From: JADKCZ01 sp963786945
GTDB taxonomy: Bacteria > Myxococcota > Myxococcia > Myxococcales > Anaeromyxobacteraceae
Reading direction: 5' to 3'
DNA length: 64,000 bases
NCBI GenBank assembly: GCA_963786945.1
Contig: CAWBAO010000003.1
Location: forward strand, 434,001-498,000
The notes below the pieces were generated by a model. The model worked only from the letters and a program-made list of their open reading frames with translations, made no database searches and had not been told where the DNA came from. The position numbers and the translations under genes were made by a program. Of this stretch, positions 1-9,732 are shown one piece after another; the stretch's first letter is position 1, and every line of letters begins with the position of its first letter.

Positions 1-67
1 TGGACCGGCTCCGCGGCGCCCCGGCTTGCACGCCTCGCGCGGCGCGCGGTACCTTCCGTCCCCCACC

Positions 68-1282
68 ATGGTGACGCTCCCCGACGTGAAGGCCGCGCTC
101 GGCCGCATCCGCGATCGCATCTACCTCTCGCCCTGCGCCCGCTCCGAGACGCTCTCGCGGCTGAGCGGCGCGGACGCCTTCCTGAAGCTGGAGAACCTCC
201 AGATGACGGGGGCCTACAAGGAGCGCGGGGCCCTCAACAAGCTCCTGCTGCTCTCCGCCGGAGGAGCGGGCCCGCGGGCTGATCGCCGCCAGCGCCGGCA
301 ACCACGCGCAGGCCGTCGCCTACCACGGCGGCCGGCTGGGCGTGGCCACCACCATCGTCATGCCCGAGACCACCCCGATCATGAAGGTGGCCAACACCCG
401 GGCCCACGGCGCGCGCATCGTGCTGCACGGCGCCAACTACGACGAGGCCTACGGCGAGGCCCGCCGGCTGGAGCGGGCCGAGGGGCTCACCTTCGTCCAC
501 CCCTTCGACGACCCGCAGGTCATCGCCGGGCAGGGGACCATCGGCCTGGAGCTGCTCGAGCAGGTGCCCGACCTCGACGCCGTGGTGGTGCCGGTGGGCG
601 GCGGCGGGCTCATCTCCGGCGTGGCGGTGGCGCTCAAGGCGCAGCGGCCCGGCGCTCCGGGTCATCGGCGTCGAGGCCGAGCTCATCCCCTGCATGAAGG
701 CGGCCATCGAGGCCGGGCAGCTGGTGACCCTGGAGCCGTCCTCGACGCTGGCCGACGGCATCGCCGTGAAGCGGCCCGGCGAGCTCACCTTCGAGCACGT
801 CCAGAGGTACGTCGACGACCTCGTCACCGTCTCCGAGGAGGAGATCGCCAGCGCCATCCTCTACCTGCTGGAGAAGGAGAAGGCGGTGGCCGAGGGGGCC
901 GGGGCCGTCGGCGTGGCGGCCCTGATGAACCACCGGGTGCGCCGGGCTGGCCGGGCAGCGGGTGGTGGCCATCATCTCGGGCGGCAACATCGACGTGAAC
1001 CTGATCGCCCGCATCATCGAGCGCGGCCTGGTGAAGGACGGCCGGCTGGTGCGGATCAGCGTGAACCTGCTCGACAAGCCGGGCCAGCTGGCGGTGGTCT
1101 CGACCATCATCGCCGGGCGCCGCGCCAACGTCATCGAGGTCCACCACACCCGGGCCTTCGCCTCGCGCTTCGGCGGCACCACGCTCCAGCTCACGCTGGA
1201 GACGCGCGGCACCGAGCACGTGGAGGAGATCCTCGCCGCGCTCCGCGCCGAGGGCTACACCGTGGAGCGGCTCGGGCTGTAG
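68..1282 (+). CDS. ilvA: Threonine ammonia-lyase (biosynthetic-type with ACT domain), frameshifted
   Basis: PLP-dependent deaminase converting threonine to 2-oxobutanoate, first step toward isoleucine. The PLP-lysine motif GAYKERGALNKL, the SAGNHAQ motif, the glycine loop PVGGGGLISG and a C-terminal ACT domain (VRISVNLLDKPGQL onward) appear in order, but in four successive frames. Removing one extra G near 262, 651 and 945 restores a continuous protein of about 404 residues, the usual length for the short ACT-bearing family. The start is the ATG at 68. The next gene begins 9 bp downstream on the same strand. The three breaks are most simply sequencing errors. A serine dehydratase-like specificity cannot be excluded from sequence alone. 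Confidence 0.85.
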
Positions 1283-1291
1283 CGGGGGCGC

Positions 1292-1876
1292 ATGGCGCAG
1301 CTCGAGGCCGAGGCCCGGTGCCTGGAAGCGCTCGACCGCGGCGACCACGCCGGCGCCGCCACGCTGGTGGTCCGGGAGTACGGGCCCCAGCTGCTCGGCT
1401 ACCTCTGCTCGGTGCTGCGCAGCGAGGCCGACGCCGGCGAGGTCTTCTCCATGTTCAGCGAGGATCTCTGGCGCGGCCTGCCCGGCTTCCGGCGCGAGTG
1501 CCCGGTGCGGGTCTGGTGCTACCGGCTGGCCTGGCACGCCGCCGCCCGCTTCCTGCGCGATCCCTACCGGGGCCGCGGCCAGCGGCTGGAGACCACCGAG
1601 CTCTCGCGCCTGGTGGACGAGGTCCGCTCCTCGGTCTTCCTCGGCCGCGACCAGGCCCGCCAGGCCACCCTGGACCGGCTGCGCGAGGGGCTCAGCCCCG
1701 ACGAGCGGACCCTGCTGGTGCTGCGGGTCGACCGCGGCCTGGCCTGGGGCGAGGTGGCGCTGGTGCTGGGCGACGAGCGCGGCGTCCCGGTCGAGGAGTC
1801 GGCGCTGCGCAAGCGCTTCGAGCGGCTCAAGGAGAAGCTGGCCGAGCGGGCCCGGCTGGAGGGGCTCATCGAGTGA
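1292..1876 (+). CDS. ECF-type RNA polymerase sigma factor
   Basis: A 194-residue protein with the sigma-70 region 2 to region 4 layout of extracytoplasmic-function sigma factors. Region 2 is around residues 20-90 (LGYLCSVLRSEADAGEVFS, then a helix containing VWCYRLAWHAA). Region 4 is around 125-185 (LSPDERTLLVLRVDRGLAWGEVA, then KRFERLKEKL). Its stop overlaps the GTG start of the following kinase gene (GTGA), so the two are translationally coupled. Such overlap suggests that the kinase acts on, or is co-regulated with, the sigma factor. No anti-sigma factor is seen nearby. Target promoters are unknown. Confidence 0.8.
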   Translation: MAQLEAEARCLEALDRGDHAGAATLVVREYGPQLLGYLCSVLRSEADAGEVFSMFSEDLWRGLPGFRRECPVRVWCYRLAWHAAARFLRDPYRGRGQRLETTELSRLVDEVRSSVFLGRDQARQATLDRLREGLSPDERTLLVLRVDRGLAWGEVALVLGDERGVPVEESALRKRFERLKEKLAERARLEGLIE

Positions 1877-4800
1877 GCGGCAGGCGCGAGCCCTCCACCT
1901 CGATCTCGGCGATCCTCGGCGAGCTGGCCTCGGCGCCGGACCGCGACCCCGAGGCGCTGCTGCCCGAGCTGCGGCCGGGCGACGTGGTGGCGGGGCGCTT
2001 CGAGCTCACCCGCGAGCTGGGGCGCGGCGGCTTCGGGCTGGTCTTCGAGGCCCGGGACCGGGAGCTGTCGCGCCCGGTGGCCTTCAAGGCCATCCGCCCG
2101 GGGCGGACCCGGGCCCTGGAGAAGCTGGCCAAGCCGCTCAAGGAGGAGGCCGAGGCGGCGGCCCGCCTCAACCACCCCAACGTGGTGACGCTCCACGACT
2201 CCGGCGTCCACGAGGGGACCCCCTACCTGATCATGGAGCTGCTCCGCGGCGAGACCCTGGCGGCGCGGCTGCGGCGCGGCCCGCTCCCCCCGGGCGAGGC
2301 GCTGCGCATCGCCGTGGAGGTGGCGCGCGGGCTCGAGGCGGCCCACGCCGCCGGGGTGCTGCACCGGGATCTCAAGCCGGGCAACGTCTTCCTCACCGAG
2401 CAGGGGACGGTGAAGCTGGTCGACTTCGGGCTGGCCTCGATCATGGGGCGGGCGGCGCTGGCGGCCGGCACCCCGGCCTACATGGCGCCGGAGCAGCTGC
2501 GGGCCGAGGCCGAGGACGCCCGCACCGACGTCTACGGCGCCGCCGCCGTGCTCTACGAGTCGCTGGCCGGACCCCTCCCCTACCCGGTGGCCGGCGGCCG
2601 CTCGGCGGTGCTCGGCCCCGGCCCGCCCCCGCCGCCGCCGCTCCCCGACGCCCCTCCCGAGCTGGTGGCGCTGCTCGCCAGCGGCCTGGCCCGCGACCCG
2701 GCCAGCCGGCCCCAGGACGCGCGCGCCTGGCTCGACGGGCTGCGGCGGGTCGAGGCGGCCTACGGCGCCCGGGCCGCCGCCGAGGCCCGGGCCGGGCGGC
2801 GGCGCCAGGTGCGCCGGGCCGTCTGGACGGTGGGCGCCATCGCCGTGGTGCTGGCCGCCGGCGTCGCCGGCGCGGCGCTGCGGGCGCGCGCCGAGGCCGA
2901 GCAGGCCCTTCGCGAGAGCCGGCTGCTCGCCAGCGCCGAGGCCGCCACCGACCCGCTGCTGGCGGTGCTGCTGCTCTCCGAGCTCTCCGACGCGCCCCCG
3001 CTCCGCGCCGTCGACGTCGCCCAGCGGGTGCTCGACGGCCCGGTCCCGGCGGCGGCGCTCGAGGGGGCCCGCCACGGCGTGGCGCTGGCGACCTCGCCCG
3101 ACGGCGCCCTGGCCGCCGCGGCGCTGCGCGACGGCGGGGTGCTGATCTACCGGACCGACGGCACCGGGGCGCCGCGCCGGCTGCAGCACGCCGGGCTGCG
3201 CGTCGACGAGCTGGCCTTCACGCCCGACGGCCTCCGGGTGGTGGCGGCCGGGCACGAGGGCTCGCTCCACGTCCACCGGCTCGACGGGGAGGCACCGGCC
3301 GTGTCGCTGGCCGCTGGGGGGCTCGCCGCTGGTGCGGCTGCGGGTCTCGCCAGACGGGACCCGCGCCGCGGTGGCCTCGCTGGACGGCCGCCTGGTGCTG
3401 GTGTCGCTGGACCCGGCCCGGGTGGTGGCCTCGGTCCTCCTCGACGCGCCGGTCTTCGCCCTCGACTTCACGCCGCGCGGCGACCGGCTGGTGGCGGCCG
3501 ACGCCGGCGGCGAGCTCCACCTCCTCGACCCGCGGGCCGGTGCCGCGCTGGCGCGGCGCGCCACCGGCCAGGCCGCCTACGCCCTGGCGGTCTCGCCCGA
3601 CGGGGCCCGGCTGGCGGTGGCGGGCGAGGACGGGGTGATCCGGCTCTTCGGCCCCTCCCTCCAGCCGCTCGGCTCGCTGGGGAGCCCCGGCCCCGCGGTC
3701 ACCGCGCTGGCCTACGACCCGGGCAGCGGCCGGCTGGCCGCGGCCGCGGTGGACGGCACGCTCCGGCTCCACGCCGTCGACCCCGGCGCCGAGCCGCAGC
3801 GCCTCCGGGTCCACCGCCAGCCCTTCAGCCTGGCCTGGGCGCCGGCCGGGGGCCGGCTCCTCACCTTCGGCACCGACGGCCAGGCCTTCCTCTGGTCCGG
3901 CGGCCGCGAGCCGGTCCCCACCCCGCTCGAGGGGCCGTCGATCGTGGGGGCCGCCTTCACCCCCGACGGCCGCCTCGTGACCCGGGCCCGGGAGGGGACG
4001 GTGCGGGTCTGGCCGCTCGGCGAGCCCGGGGCCCGCGGCCTGCTGGCCGGCCACCAGAAGCTGGTCGACACCGTGACCTGGAGCCGCGACGGCCGCCGGC
4101 TGCTCACCGCCAGCCACGACGGCACGGCGCGCACCTGGGACCGCGCCAGCGGCCGCCAGCTGCTCGAGCTGTCCGACCCGGCCGGCATCATCCACTCCGC
4201 CGCATGGGATCCCGCCGAGCAGCGGATCCTCACCAGCTCCGAGGACGGGGTGGCCAGGATCCGGAGCGCCCGCGACGGAGCGCTGCTGCTGGCGCTGCCG
4301 CCGGCCGGCGCCCCCATCCTCTTCGCGGCCTGGAGCCCCGACGGCACGCGCGTGGCCACCGCCGGGCTCGACGGCGTCATCCGGCTCCACGCCGCCGACG
4401 GGCACGGCGAGGTGATCCGGCTGGAGGGGCACGAGGCCGGCATCACCCACGTGGCCTTCTCGCCCGACGGGCGGCAGGTGGTCTCGGCCTCGCAGCTCGA
4501 CGCCACGGTCCGGCTCTGGCCGCTCGACGGTGGCGCGCCGCGCGTGCTGCGCGCCGACCGGGCCGTCTTCCGCGCCGGCCTCTCGCCGCGCGGCGACCTG
4601 CTGGCGGTGGCCGAGGTGGATGGCCCCCTGCGGCTCTTCCGCGCCGCCGACCTGACCGAGCTGCCGCCGCTGCGTGCCTGGCCGGAGCGGCTCTGGTCGC
4701 CGGCCTGGAGCCCGGACCAGCAGCGCCTGGCGCTGGCCTCCTTCGACGGCTCGGTCCGCGTGGTCTCGATCGATGGCCGCGGCGAGCCGCTGCTGCTGCG

Positions 4801-5093
4801 AGGCCACCAGGGGGCGGTCACCGAGGTGGCCTTCAGCCCCGACGGCCGCGAGCTGGCGACGGCCACCGCCGACGGCACCGTCCGGATCACCGCCATCGAC
4901 TGGCCCCTGGTCCGCCAGCGGCTGGTGGCCGCCACCTCGGCCTGCCTCACCTCGGCGCAGCGGCTGCACCTGCTGGGCGAGTCCGAGGGCCAGGCCGTGG
5001 CGCGGCACGCGGCCTGCGAGCAGCGCCACGGCCGCACCCCCTCGCCGCCGGAGAAGCCGGCCGCCGGCCCCCCGCGGCGGGAGGCGGCCATGA
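1873..5093 (+). CDS. Membrane Ser/Thr protein kinase with C-terminal WD40-like repeats, frameshifted
   Basis: PknB-type kinase of about 1,070 residues. The kinase domain spans roughly residues 43-300: P-loop GRGGFGLV, lysine in VAFKAI, catalytic loop HRDLKPGNV, VDFGLAS, and APEQL. A transmembrane helix near 315-335 (AVWTVGAIAVVLAAG) is followed by at least a dozen WD40-like units of the form FSPDG...ATA..DGTVR, expected to fold as one or two extracytoplasmic beta-propellers. One indel near 3318 moves the reading frame. The C-terminal end is uncertain: the open frame runs into the next gene, and a second small indel would let it end at the TGA overlapping that gene's ATG (5090-5093). The start GTG overlaps the sigma-factor stop. 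This is a typical myxobacterial one-component transmembrane sensor architecture; its ligand is unknown. Confidence 0.82.
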
Positions 5094-5543
5094 GCCTGGC
5101 CGCGCTCCTGGCCGCGGTGGCTGCTGGCCGCCCCGGGCCCGTCCGCGCCCCCGGCCCGGCCCGCGCCGCCGGCCCAGCCGGCCGGAGAGCGGGTCGAGAT
5201 CGACGTCCACTTCCCCCCCTGGCAGTTCACCGGCACCTTCACGCTGGCGGTGGACGGCCGCCGCGACCAGGGGGTGGCGCGCGACCGCGGCTCGCTGATC
5301 GGGCCGGAGCAGCGGGTCGAGCGGGTGCTGGAGGGGAAGCTGGGCACCCTCACGCTGCGCCTCGACCCGAGGCTGCGCGGCGCCATCTCCCCGCCCATCT
5401 TCGGCCGCTGGGAGGTGACCGGGGCCACCGGCGCCTACGCCGGCCTGCGGGGGGGCGGGACCTTCACCGCGGTCGACGCCGGGGGCGCCGGGGGGAGCCC
5501 GTTCGAGCGGCAGGCCATGCTGGGGAGGCTCAGCGCCCGGTGA
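5090..5543 (+). CDS. Small exported protein, allene-oxide-cyclase-barrel-like, frameshifted
   Basis: Begins at the ATG at 5090 with a hydrophobic signal sequence (MSLAALLAAV, then LLAAPGPSAPP after one extra G near 5120 is removed). The mature part of about 125 residues contains the pattern WEVTGATGAYAGLRGGGTF, which resembles the GTGAYAGARG motif of allene oxide cyclase-barrel and DUF3224-like proteins. That is a resemblance only, and no catalytic function is claimed. The start probably overlaps the end of the kinase gene, making this the third member of a sigma/kinase unit. The 3' end overlaps the convergent bioF gene by 14 bp. Confidence 0.55.
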
Positions 5544-6714
5544 GCGGCAGCCCCGCCAGCACCTCGTCGAGCGCGCCCAGGAAGGCGTCGAGCTGCGCCT
5601 GCTCGTGGCCGGCGGTGAGCGCCACCCGCAGCCGGCTGGTCCCGCGGGGCACGGTGGGCGGGCGGATGGCGCGCACGTAGAAGCCCCGCTCGCGCAGCCC
5701 GGCCGCCGCCGCCAGGGCCCGCGCCTCGCTCCCCAGCACCACCGGGAAGATGGGCGAGACCACGCGGGAGACGTCGAAGCCGCGCGCCAGCAGGCCGGCC
5801 TTCAGGCGGGCCATGAGGGCGTGGAGCCGCTCGCGCCGGGCCGGCTCGGTCCGGACCACCTCCAGCGCCGCCAGCGCCGCGCCGCAGGCGGCCGGCGGCA
5901 GCGCGGTGGTGAAGACGAAGGTGCGGGCCCGCGACAGGAGCAGCTCGCGCAGCCGCGCCTCGCCGGCCACGTAGGCGCCGAAGGCCCCCAGCGCCTTGCC
6001 CAGCGTCCCCATCTCCACGTCGACGCGGTGCTTCAGCCCCAGCGCCTCGGCCAGCCCGGCGCCGGTGGGGCCGAGCACGCCCACGGCGTGGGCCTCGTCG
6101 ACGTAGAGCATGGCGCCGTGGCGATCGCAGGCGTCGGCGAGCGCCGGCGAGCGGCGCGGCGTCGCCGTCCATGGAGAAGATGGCGTCGGTGATCACCAGC
6201 TTGCGGCGCGCCGTGCGCCGGCCAGCAGGTCGGCGAGCTCCCCGGCGTCGCCGTGGCGGTAGCGGTGGAGCTCGGCGCGGGAGAGCAGCGCGCCGTCGAT
6301 GATGGAGGCGTGGTTGAGCTCGTCGGAGAAGACCGCGTCGTCGCGCCCCACCAGCACCGCGGGCACCCCGGCGTTGGCGTGGTAGCCGGAGTTGAAGAGC
6401 AGCGCCGCCTCGGCGCGGTGCAGCCCGGCCAGCGCCGCCTCCAGCCGGCCGTGGATGGGGAGGTCGCCCGCCACCAGCCGCGAGGCGCCGCTCCCCGCCC
6501 CCTCCGCCAGCGCCGCCTCGGCGGCGGCCCGCCTCACCCGCTCGTCGCCGGCCAGCCCGAGGTAGTCGTTGGAGCAGAGGTTGACGAGCGTCCGCCCGCG
6601 CACCTCCACCACCGGCCCCTGCCTCGGCCCGAGCGGCTCCAGGGCGCGGCGCAGGCCGGCCTCGGAGAGCCGGGCGAGCTCCCGGTCGATCCAGTCGAGG
6701 GGGGCGCGGGCCAC
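5530..6714 (-). CDS. bioF: 8-amino-7-oxononanoate synthase, frameshifted
   Basis: PLP enzyme condensing pimeloyl-thioester with alanine in biotin synthesis. Recognisable segments are VNLCSNDYLGLAGDERV, the glycine-rich SGASRLVAGDLPIHG, FNSGYHANAG, ELNHASIIDGA, FSMDGDAAPL, DEAHAVGVLGPTGAG and the PLP-lysine segment MGTLGKALGAFG. Two indels near 6205 and 6145 interrupt the frame; the corrected length is about 394 residues, normal for the family. I chose the GTG at 6714 because it precedes the conserved LDWIDRELARL segment and lies 26 bp after the bioB stop. It is transcribed with bioB from the operator upstream of bioB. Confidence 0.87.
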
Positions 6715-6740
6715 GCGGAGCCGGGGCGCGAGCGGCGGGG

Positions 6741-7815
6741 CTAGCGGACCACCGGCAGGCCGCGCGGCTTGCGCGCCGCCGTGGCCTGCTCGTTCCAGTG
6801 GATCTCGCCGTCGGCCTGGCCGGTGAAGCTCCAGCGGCCGGTGCCGGGCGGGCGCAGCGACATCCCCTCCTGCGCCACCATGCCGATCACCTGCTCGGGC
6901 GTGCCGCCGGCGCTGGTGAGGTAGTTGCCCACCATGGTGCCGTCGGCGCCGGCCTCGAAGATGCGGTGCTGCAGCTCGCCGAGGTTCACCTCGCGCCCGC
7001 CCATCACGAAGATGTGGGCGGCCGGCATCATCAGCCGGAAGACCGCCAGCGCCGCCAGGCACTCGCCCGGGGTGATGGCCTTGACGTGCTCCATGGGGGT
7101 GCCGGGGCGCGGGTTGAGGAAGTTGACCGGGACGCAGTGGATGCCGAGGTCGCGGATGGTCTCGGCGAACTCGACCCGCTGGTCCGGGGTCTCGCCCATG
7201 CCGAGGATGCCGCCGGAGCAGACCTGGAAGCCGAGATCGCGGGCGGCGCGGATGGTGTCGAGCTGCTCGTCGTAGGTGTGGGTGGTGCAGACCTGGTCGA
7301 AGTGGCTGCGCGCCGTCTCCAGGTTGTGGTGGTAGTGCATCAGGCCGGCCGCCTTGAGCCGCGCCAGCTCCGGCGCGTGCATCAGGCCCAGCGAGGCGCA
7401 GGGCTCCACGCCCGACTCCTCGCGGATGAGCTTGACCGCCGCCTCGATGGTCGGCGAGCTCCTCCTCCCTGGCCACCCGCGTGCCGCTGGTGACGATGGA
7501 GAACTCGCGGGCCCCGGCCTGCTCGGCCGTCTTGGCCTGCTCGGCGATCTGCCGGGCGCTCATGAGCGGGTACTCGGGGGCGGTGGCCTGGTCGAAGTGG
7601 GCCGACTGCGAGCAGAAGCCGCAGTTCTCCGGGCAGTGGCCGCTCTTGGCGTTGACGATGCCGCAGAGCGAGACCTCGTCGCCGTGGACGGCGGCGCGCA
7701 CCGCGTTGGCGCGGGCGAGCAGCGCCTCCAGCTCCGGGCCGGAGCTGTGGTGGATGAGGCGGCGGGCCTCCTCGGCGGTGATGGGCGCGATGCCGGCAGG
7801 GAGCGTGGTGGCCAT
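6741..7815 (-). CDS. bioB: Biotin synthase, frameshifted
   Basis: Radical-SAM enzyme inserting sulfur into dethiobiotin. The CxxxCxxC cluster motif is seen as CPENCGFCSQS. Further conserved segments are YHHNLETARSHFD, CSGGILGMGET, PVNFLNPRPGTP and VGNYLTSAGG. One extra base near 7450 shifts the frame; the corrected length is about 357 residues. The ATG at 7815 lies 30 bp downstream of a BirA-type operator (7846-7880), so repression by biotinyl-AMP-bound BirA is expected. bioF follows on the same strand. Confidence 0.9.
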
Positions 7816-7845
7816 GAGGCGGGGAGGATGTCAGGCCGGATCGGG

Positions 7846-7880
7846 CTCGTCAACCTACCTGCCGGGGGTGGGTTGACGAG
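7846..7880 (-). promoter_or_regulatory. BirA-type biotin operator upstream of bioB
   Basis: A perfect 10-bp inverted repeat CTCGTCAACC / GGTTGACGAG separated by exactly 15 bp. It matches the BirA operator geometry (TTGTAAACC-N15-GGTTTACAA in enterobacteria), with A/T positions replaced by G/C as expected in a high-GC genome. It lies 30 bp upstream of the bioB start. On the bioB strand the proximal arm contains TTGACG, a plausible -35 element, so bound repressor would occlude the promoter. Spacer and arms fit; the regulator gene itself is not in the window. Confidence 0.78.
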
Positions 7881-8042
7881 TGGAAATGGACGTTTGGGGC
7901 TCCTGGGGTCGGCCACCCTGGCGCGCACCTTCCGTCGAAGCCGATTGGCTGCCCATCCAGGAGGTCATCTGGCCGCACTTCGAGCGGGAGGTGGTTGCCG
8001 GCGCACGTGCGGGTTCGCTCGTGGCGTCGGGCTGCCGTCGAC

Positions 8043-9614
8043 CTACGTGGAAGGGTTCGGTTGCTGCGTGAGCCAGGGCGACTCCGTCTCCTGCGGCTCG
8101 GCCGGCTTCACCTCGGCCGGCGGCGACTCCCTCCCCGAGCAGGGACCGTCCCCGGGCAGGGGCGCCAGCCCCGAGACGGCCTTCGCGACGGCACGCGCGA
8201 CGTTGGCCTCAATCGACCGGTGGAGCAGCGCCGCGTCGTCGCGAAACCAGAGGTCGGTCGGCACCGGCCCGGGGCCGCGCAGGCAGAGGCGCCGACCGGG
8301 ACCGGGCGGATCGCCCCCCGGCTGGAGGATCGCCTCGACCTCGAGCCGGGCGACCCGGACTTCTCCGCGCTCCTCGACGAGCCGGACCATGCCCACCTCG
8401 AGGGTCATGGCCGCCCCGTCACCCGGCCGGCCGGCCGACAGCCCCTGGTTGGCCCTGGCCAGGACCGACGCCATCCAGGCCGGCGGCACCGCCGCGGCCA
8501 GCCGGCTGGCCAGCCCCTGGTTGGCCGCCGCCGCGGCCCGGGTGGCGGCGGCATCCCGCTCACCCACGTAGCCGACCCCCTTCGCCATGCCGACGGCGGT
8601 GCCGGCCACGGCGCCCACGGGGACGGCCACGACGCTGCAGGCCGCGAAGAGGATCAGGCCAATCCCGCCGCCTCCGCCCCCGATGACCTTGGCGCAGGCC
8701 CCCAGCCCGTAGAACGAGCCGACCACGACCCCGGCCACCCCTCCACCGAGCGCGGCCAGCACCTTCAGGCCGGCGGGCGAGGTCTGCTGGAGCGTGGCGA
8801 TGTCGGTGGGCACCTGCGCGGGCGGCCGCTCGCCCGGCGGCGCGGCCTGGGACGGCGCCACCTCCGGCGTCTCCTCCGATGTCTCCCCGGGCGTGACCGC
8901 TTCCGGGGAAGCAGACGCGGCGACCTCCCGTGCGGCGCTCCCTGCGGCTGGCGCGTCCAGGTCCCACTCGCAGGGCTTCACCGGCGTCCCTCCCCCCAGG
9001 TCGGCGACGAGGCCCGGCGCCAGCCCGGCCCCGAGCAGGAACACGGCCTCGCGCAGCGGGGCGCCATCGCCCGCCACCCACTCGGAGAGCGGCCGGGGGC
9101 GCGGGTCGGCGGCGCGGTGGAGCATGGACCCGGGATCGCGCTGATGGTCGGGCAGCTGCACCTTCGACCGCACCTCGATCCAGAGGGCCGTCAGCGGATC
9201 CGGCCCGTCGCCGGTCGCCAGGTTCACCGACTCGAGCTCGACCGTGAGCCGCGCGCTCCGCCTCCAGTCCCGGCCCGGCCCCGGCTTGCGGAAGGGGAGG
9301 CTGGTGCCGCAGGAGCCAGCGTCGATCAGGGCCTCGGCGAGCGCCTCTCGCCTGGGGAGGCTCACCTGGAGGCGGGCCATCGACCCCGCTGGGGGACCGG
9401 CCCCGAACTCGGTCCCCGAGAGCCGCCGAACCTGTGTCGCCGTCGGGAGCACCTCGACCTCGACCGCGCTCACGCGCTCGAGCCGTTCCCTGGTCGGCAC
9501 CTCGTGGTGCGACGTGGAGGCGCAGCCGGTCGCCGCCAGGGCCAGGAGGAGCAGGGCAGGCGGCCAGCGGGCCGGGGTCCCGGCGAAGCCGCTCCGCGGT
9601 GCGGTCGTGACCAT
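8043..9614 (-). CDS. Orphan lipoprotein with glycine-rich hydrophobic core
   Basis: A 523-residue protein with an N-terminal signal and lipobox (LLLALAATGCAS, Cys near residue 31). The first half is hydrophilic with no recognised domain. Around residues 285-360 there is a run of glycine-rich hydrophobic segments (LAALGGGVAGVVVGSFYGLG, GGGGIGLILFAACS, VGAVAGTAVGMAKG), reminiscent of glycine-zipper membrane segments of other outer-membrane lipoproteins. The C-terminal part is again soluble and ends in a Pro/Glu-rich tail. It is flanked by a divergent radA and by bioB on the same strand after a gap of 227 bp. I do not recognise the family. It is intact and unshifted. Confidence 0.65.
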   Translation of the reverse strand: MVTTAPRSGFAGTPARWPPALLLLALAATGCASTSHHEVPTRERLERVSAVEVEVLPTATQVRRLSGTEFGAGPPAGSMARLQVSLPRREALAEALIDAGSCGTSLPFRKPGPGRDWRRSARLTVELESVNLATGDGPDPLTALWIEVRSKVQLPDHQRDPGSMLHRAADPRPRPLSEWVAGDGAPLREAVFLLGAGLAPGLVADLGGGTPVKPCEWDLDAPAAGSAAREVAASASPEAVTPGETSEETPEVAPSQAAPPGERPPAQVPTDIATLQQTSPAGLKVLAALGGGVAGVVVGSFYGLGACAKVIGGGGGGIGLILFAACSVVAVPVGAVAGTAVGMAKGVGYVGERDAAATRAAAAANQGLASRLAAAVPPAWMASVLARANQGLSAGRPGDGAAMTLEVGMVRLVEERGEVRVARLEVEAILQPGGDPPGPGRRLCLRGPGPVPTDLWFRDDAALLHRSIEANVARAVAKAVSGLAPLPGDGPCSGRESPPAEVKPAEPQETESPWLTQQPNPST

Positions 9615-9732
9615 GCCCCCTCCTCGCCGGTCCCGGCCGGCGCGGGCTCCCTCCGGCCGAGGCCGGGCCGAAGCCTAGCGCAACGGGGCGCGCCCCCGCC
9701 TTGCGCCGCGCGTCAGACGGGCGGGCTATCCC

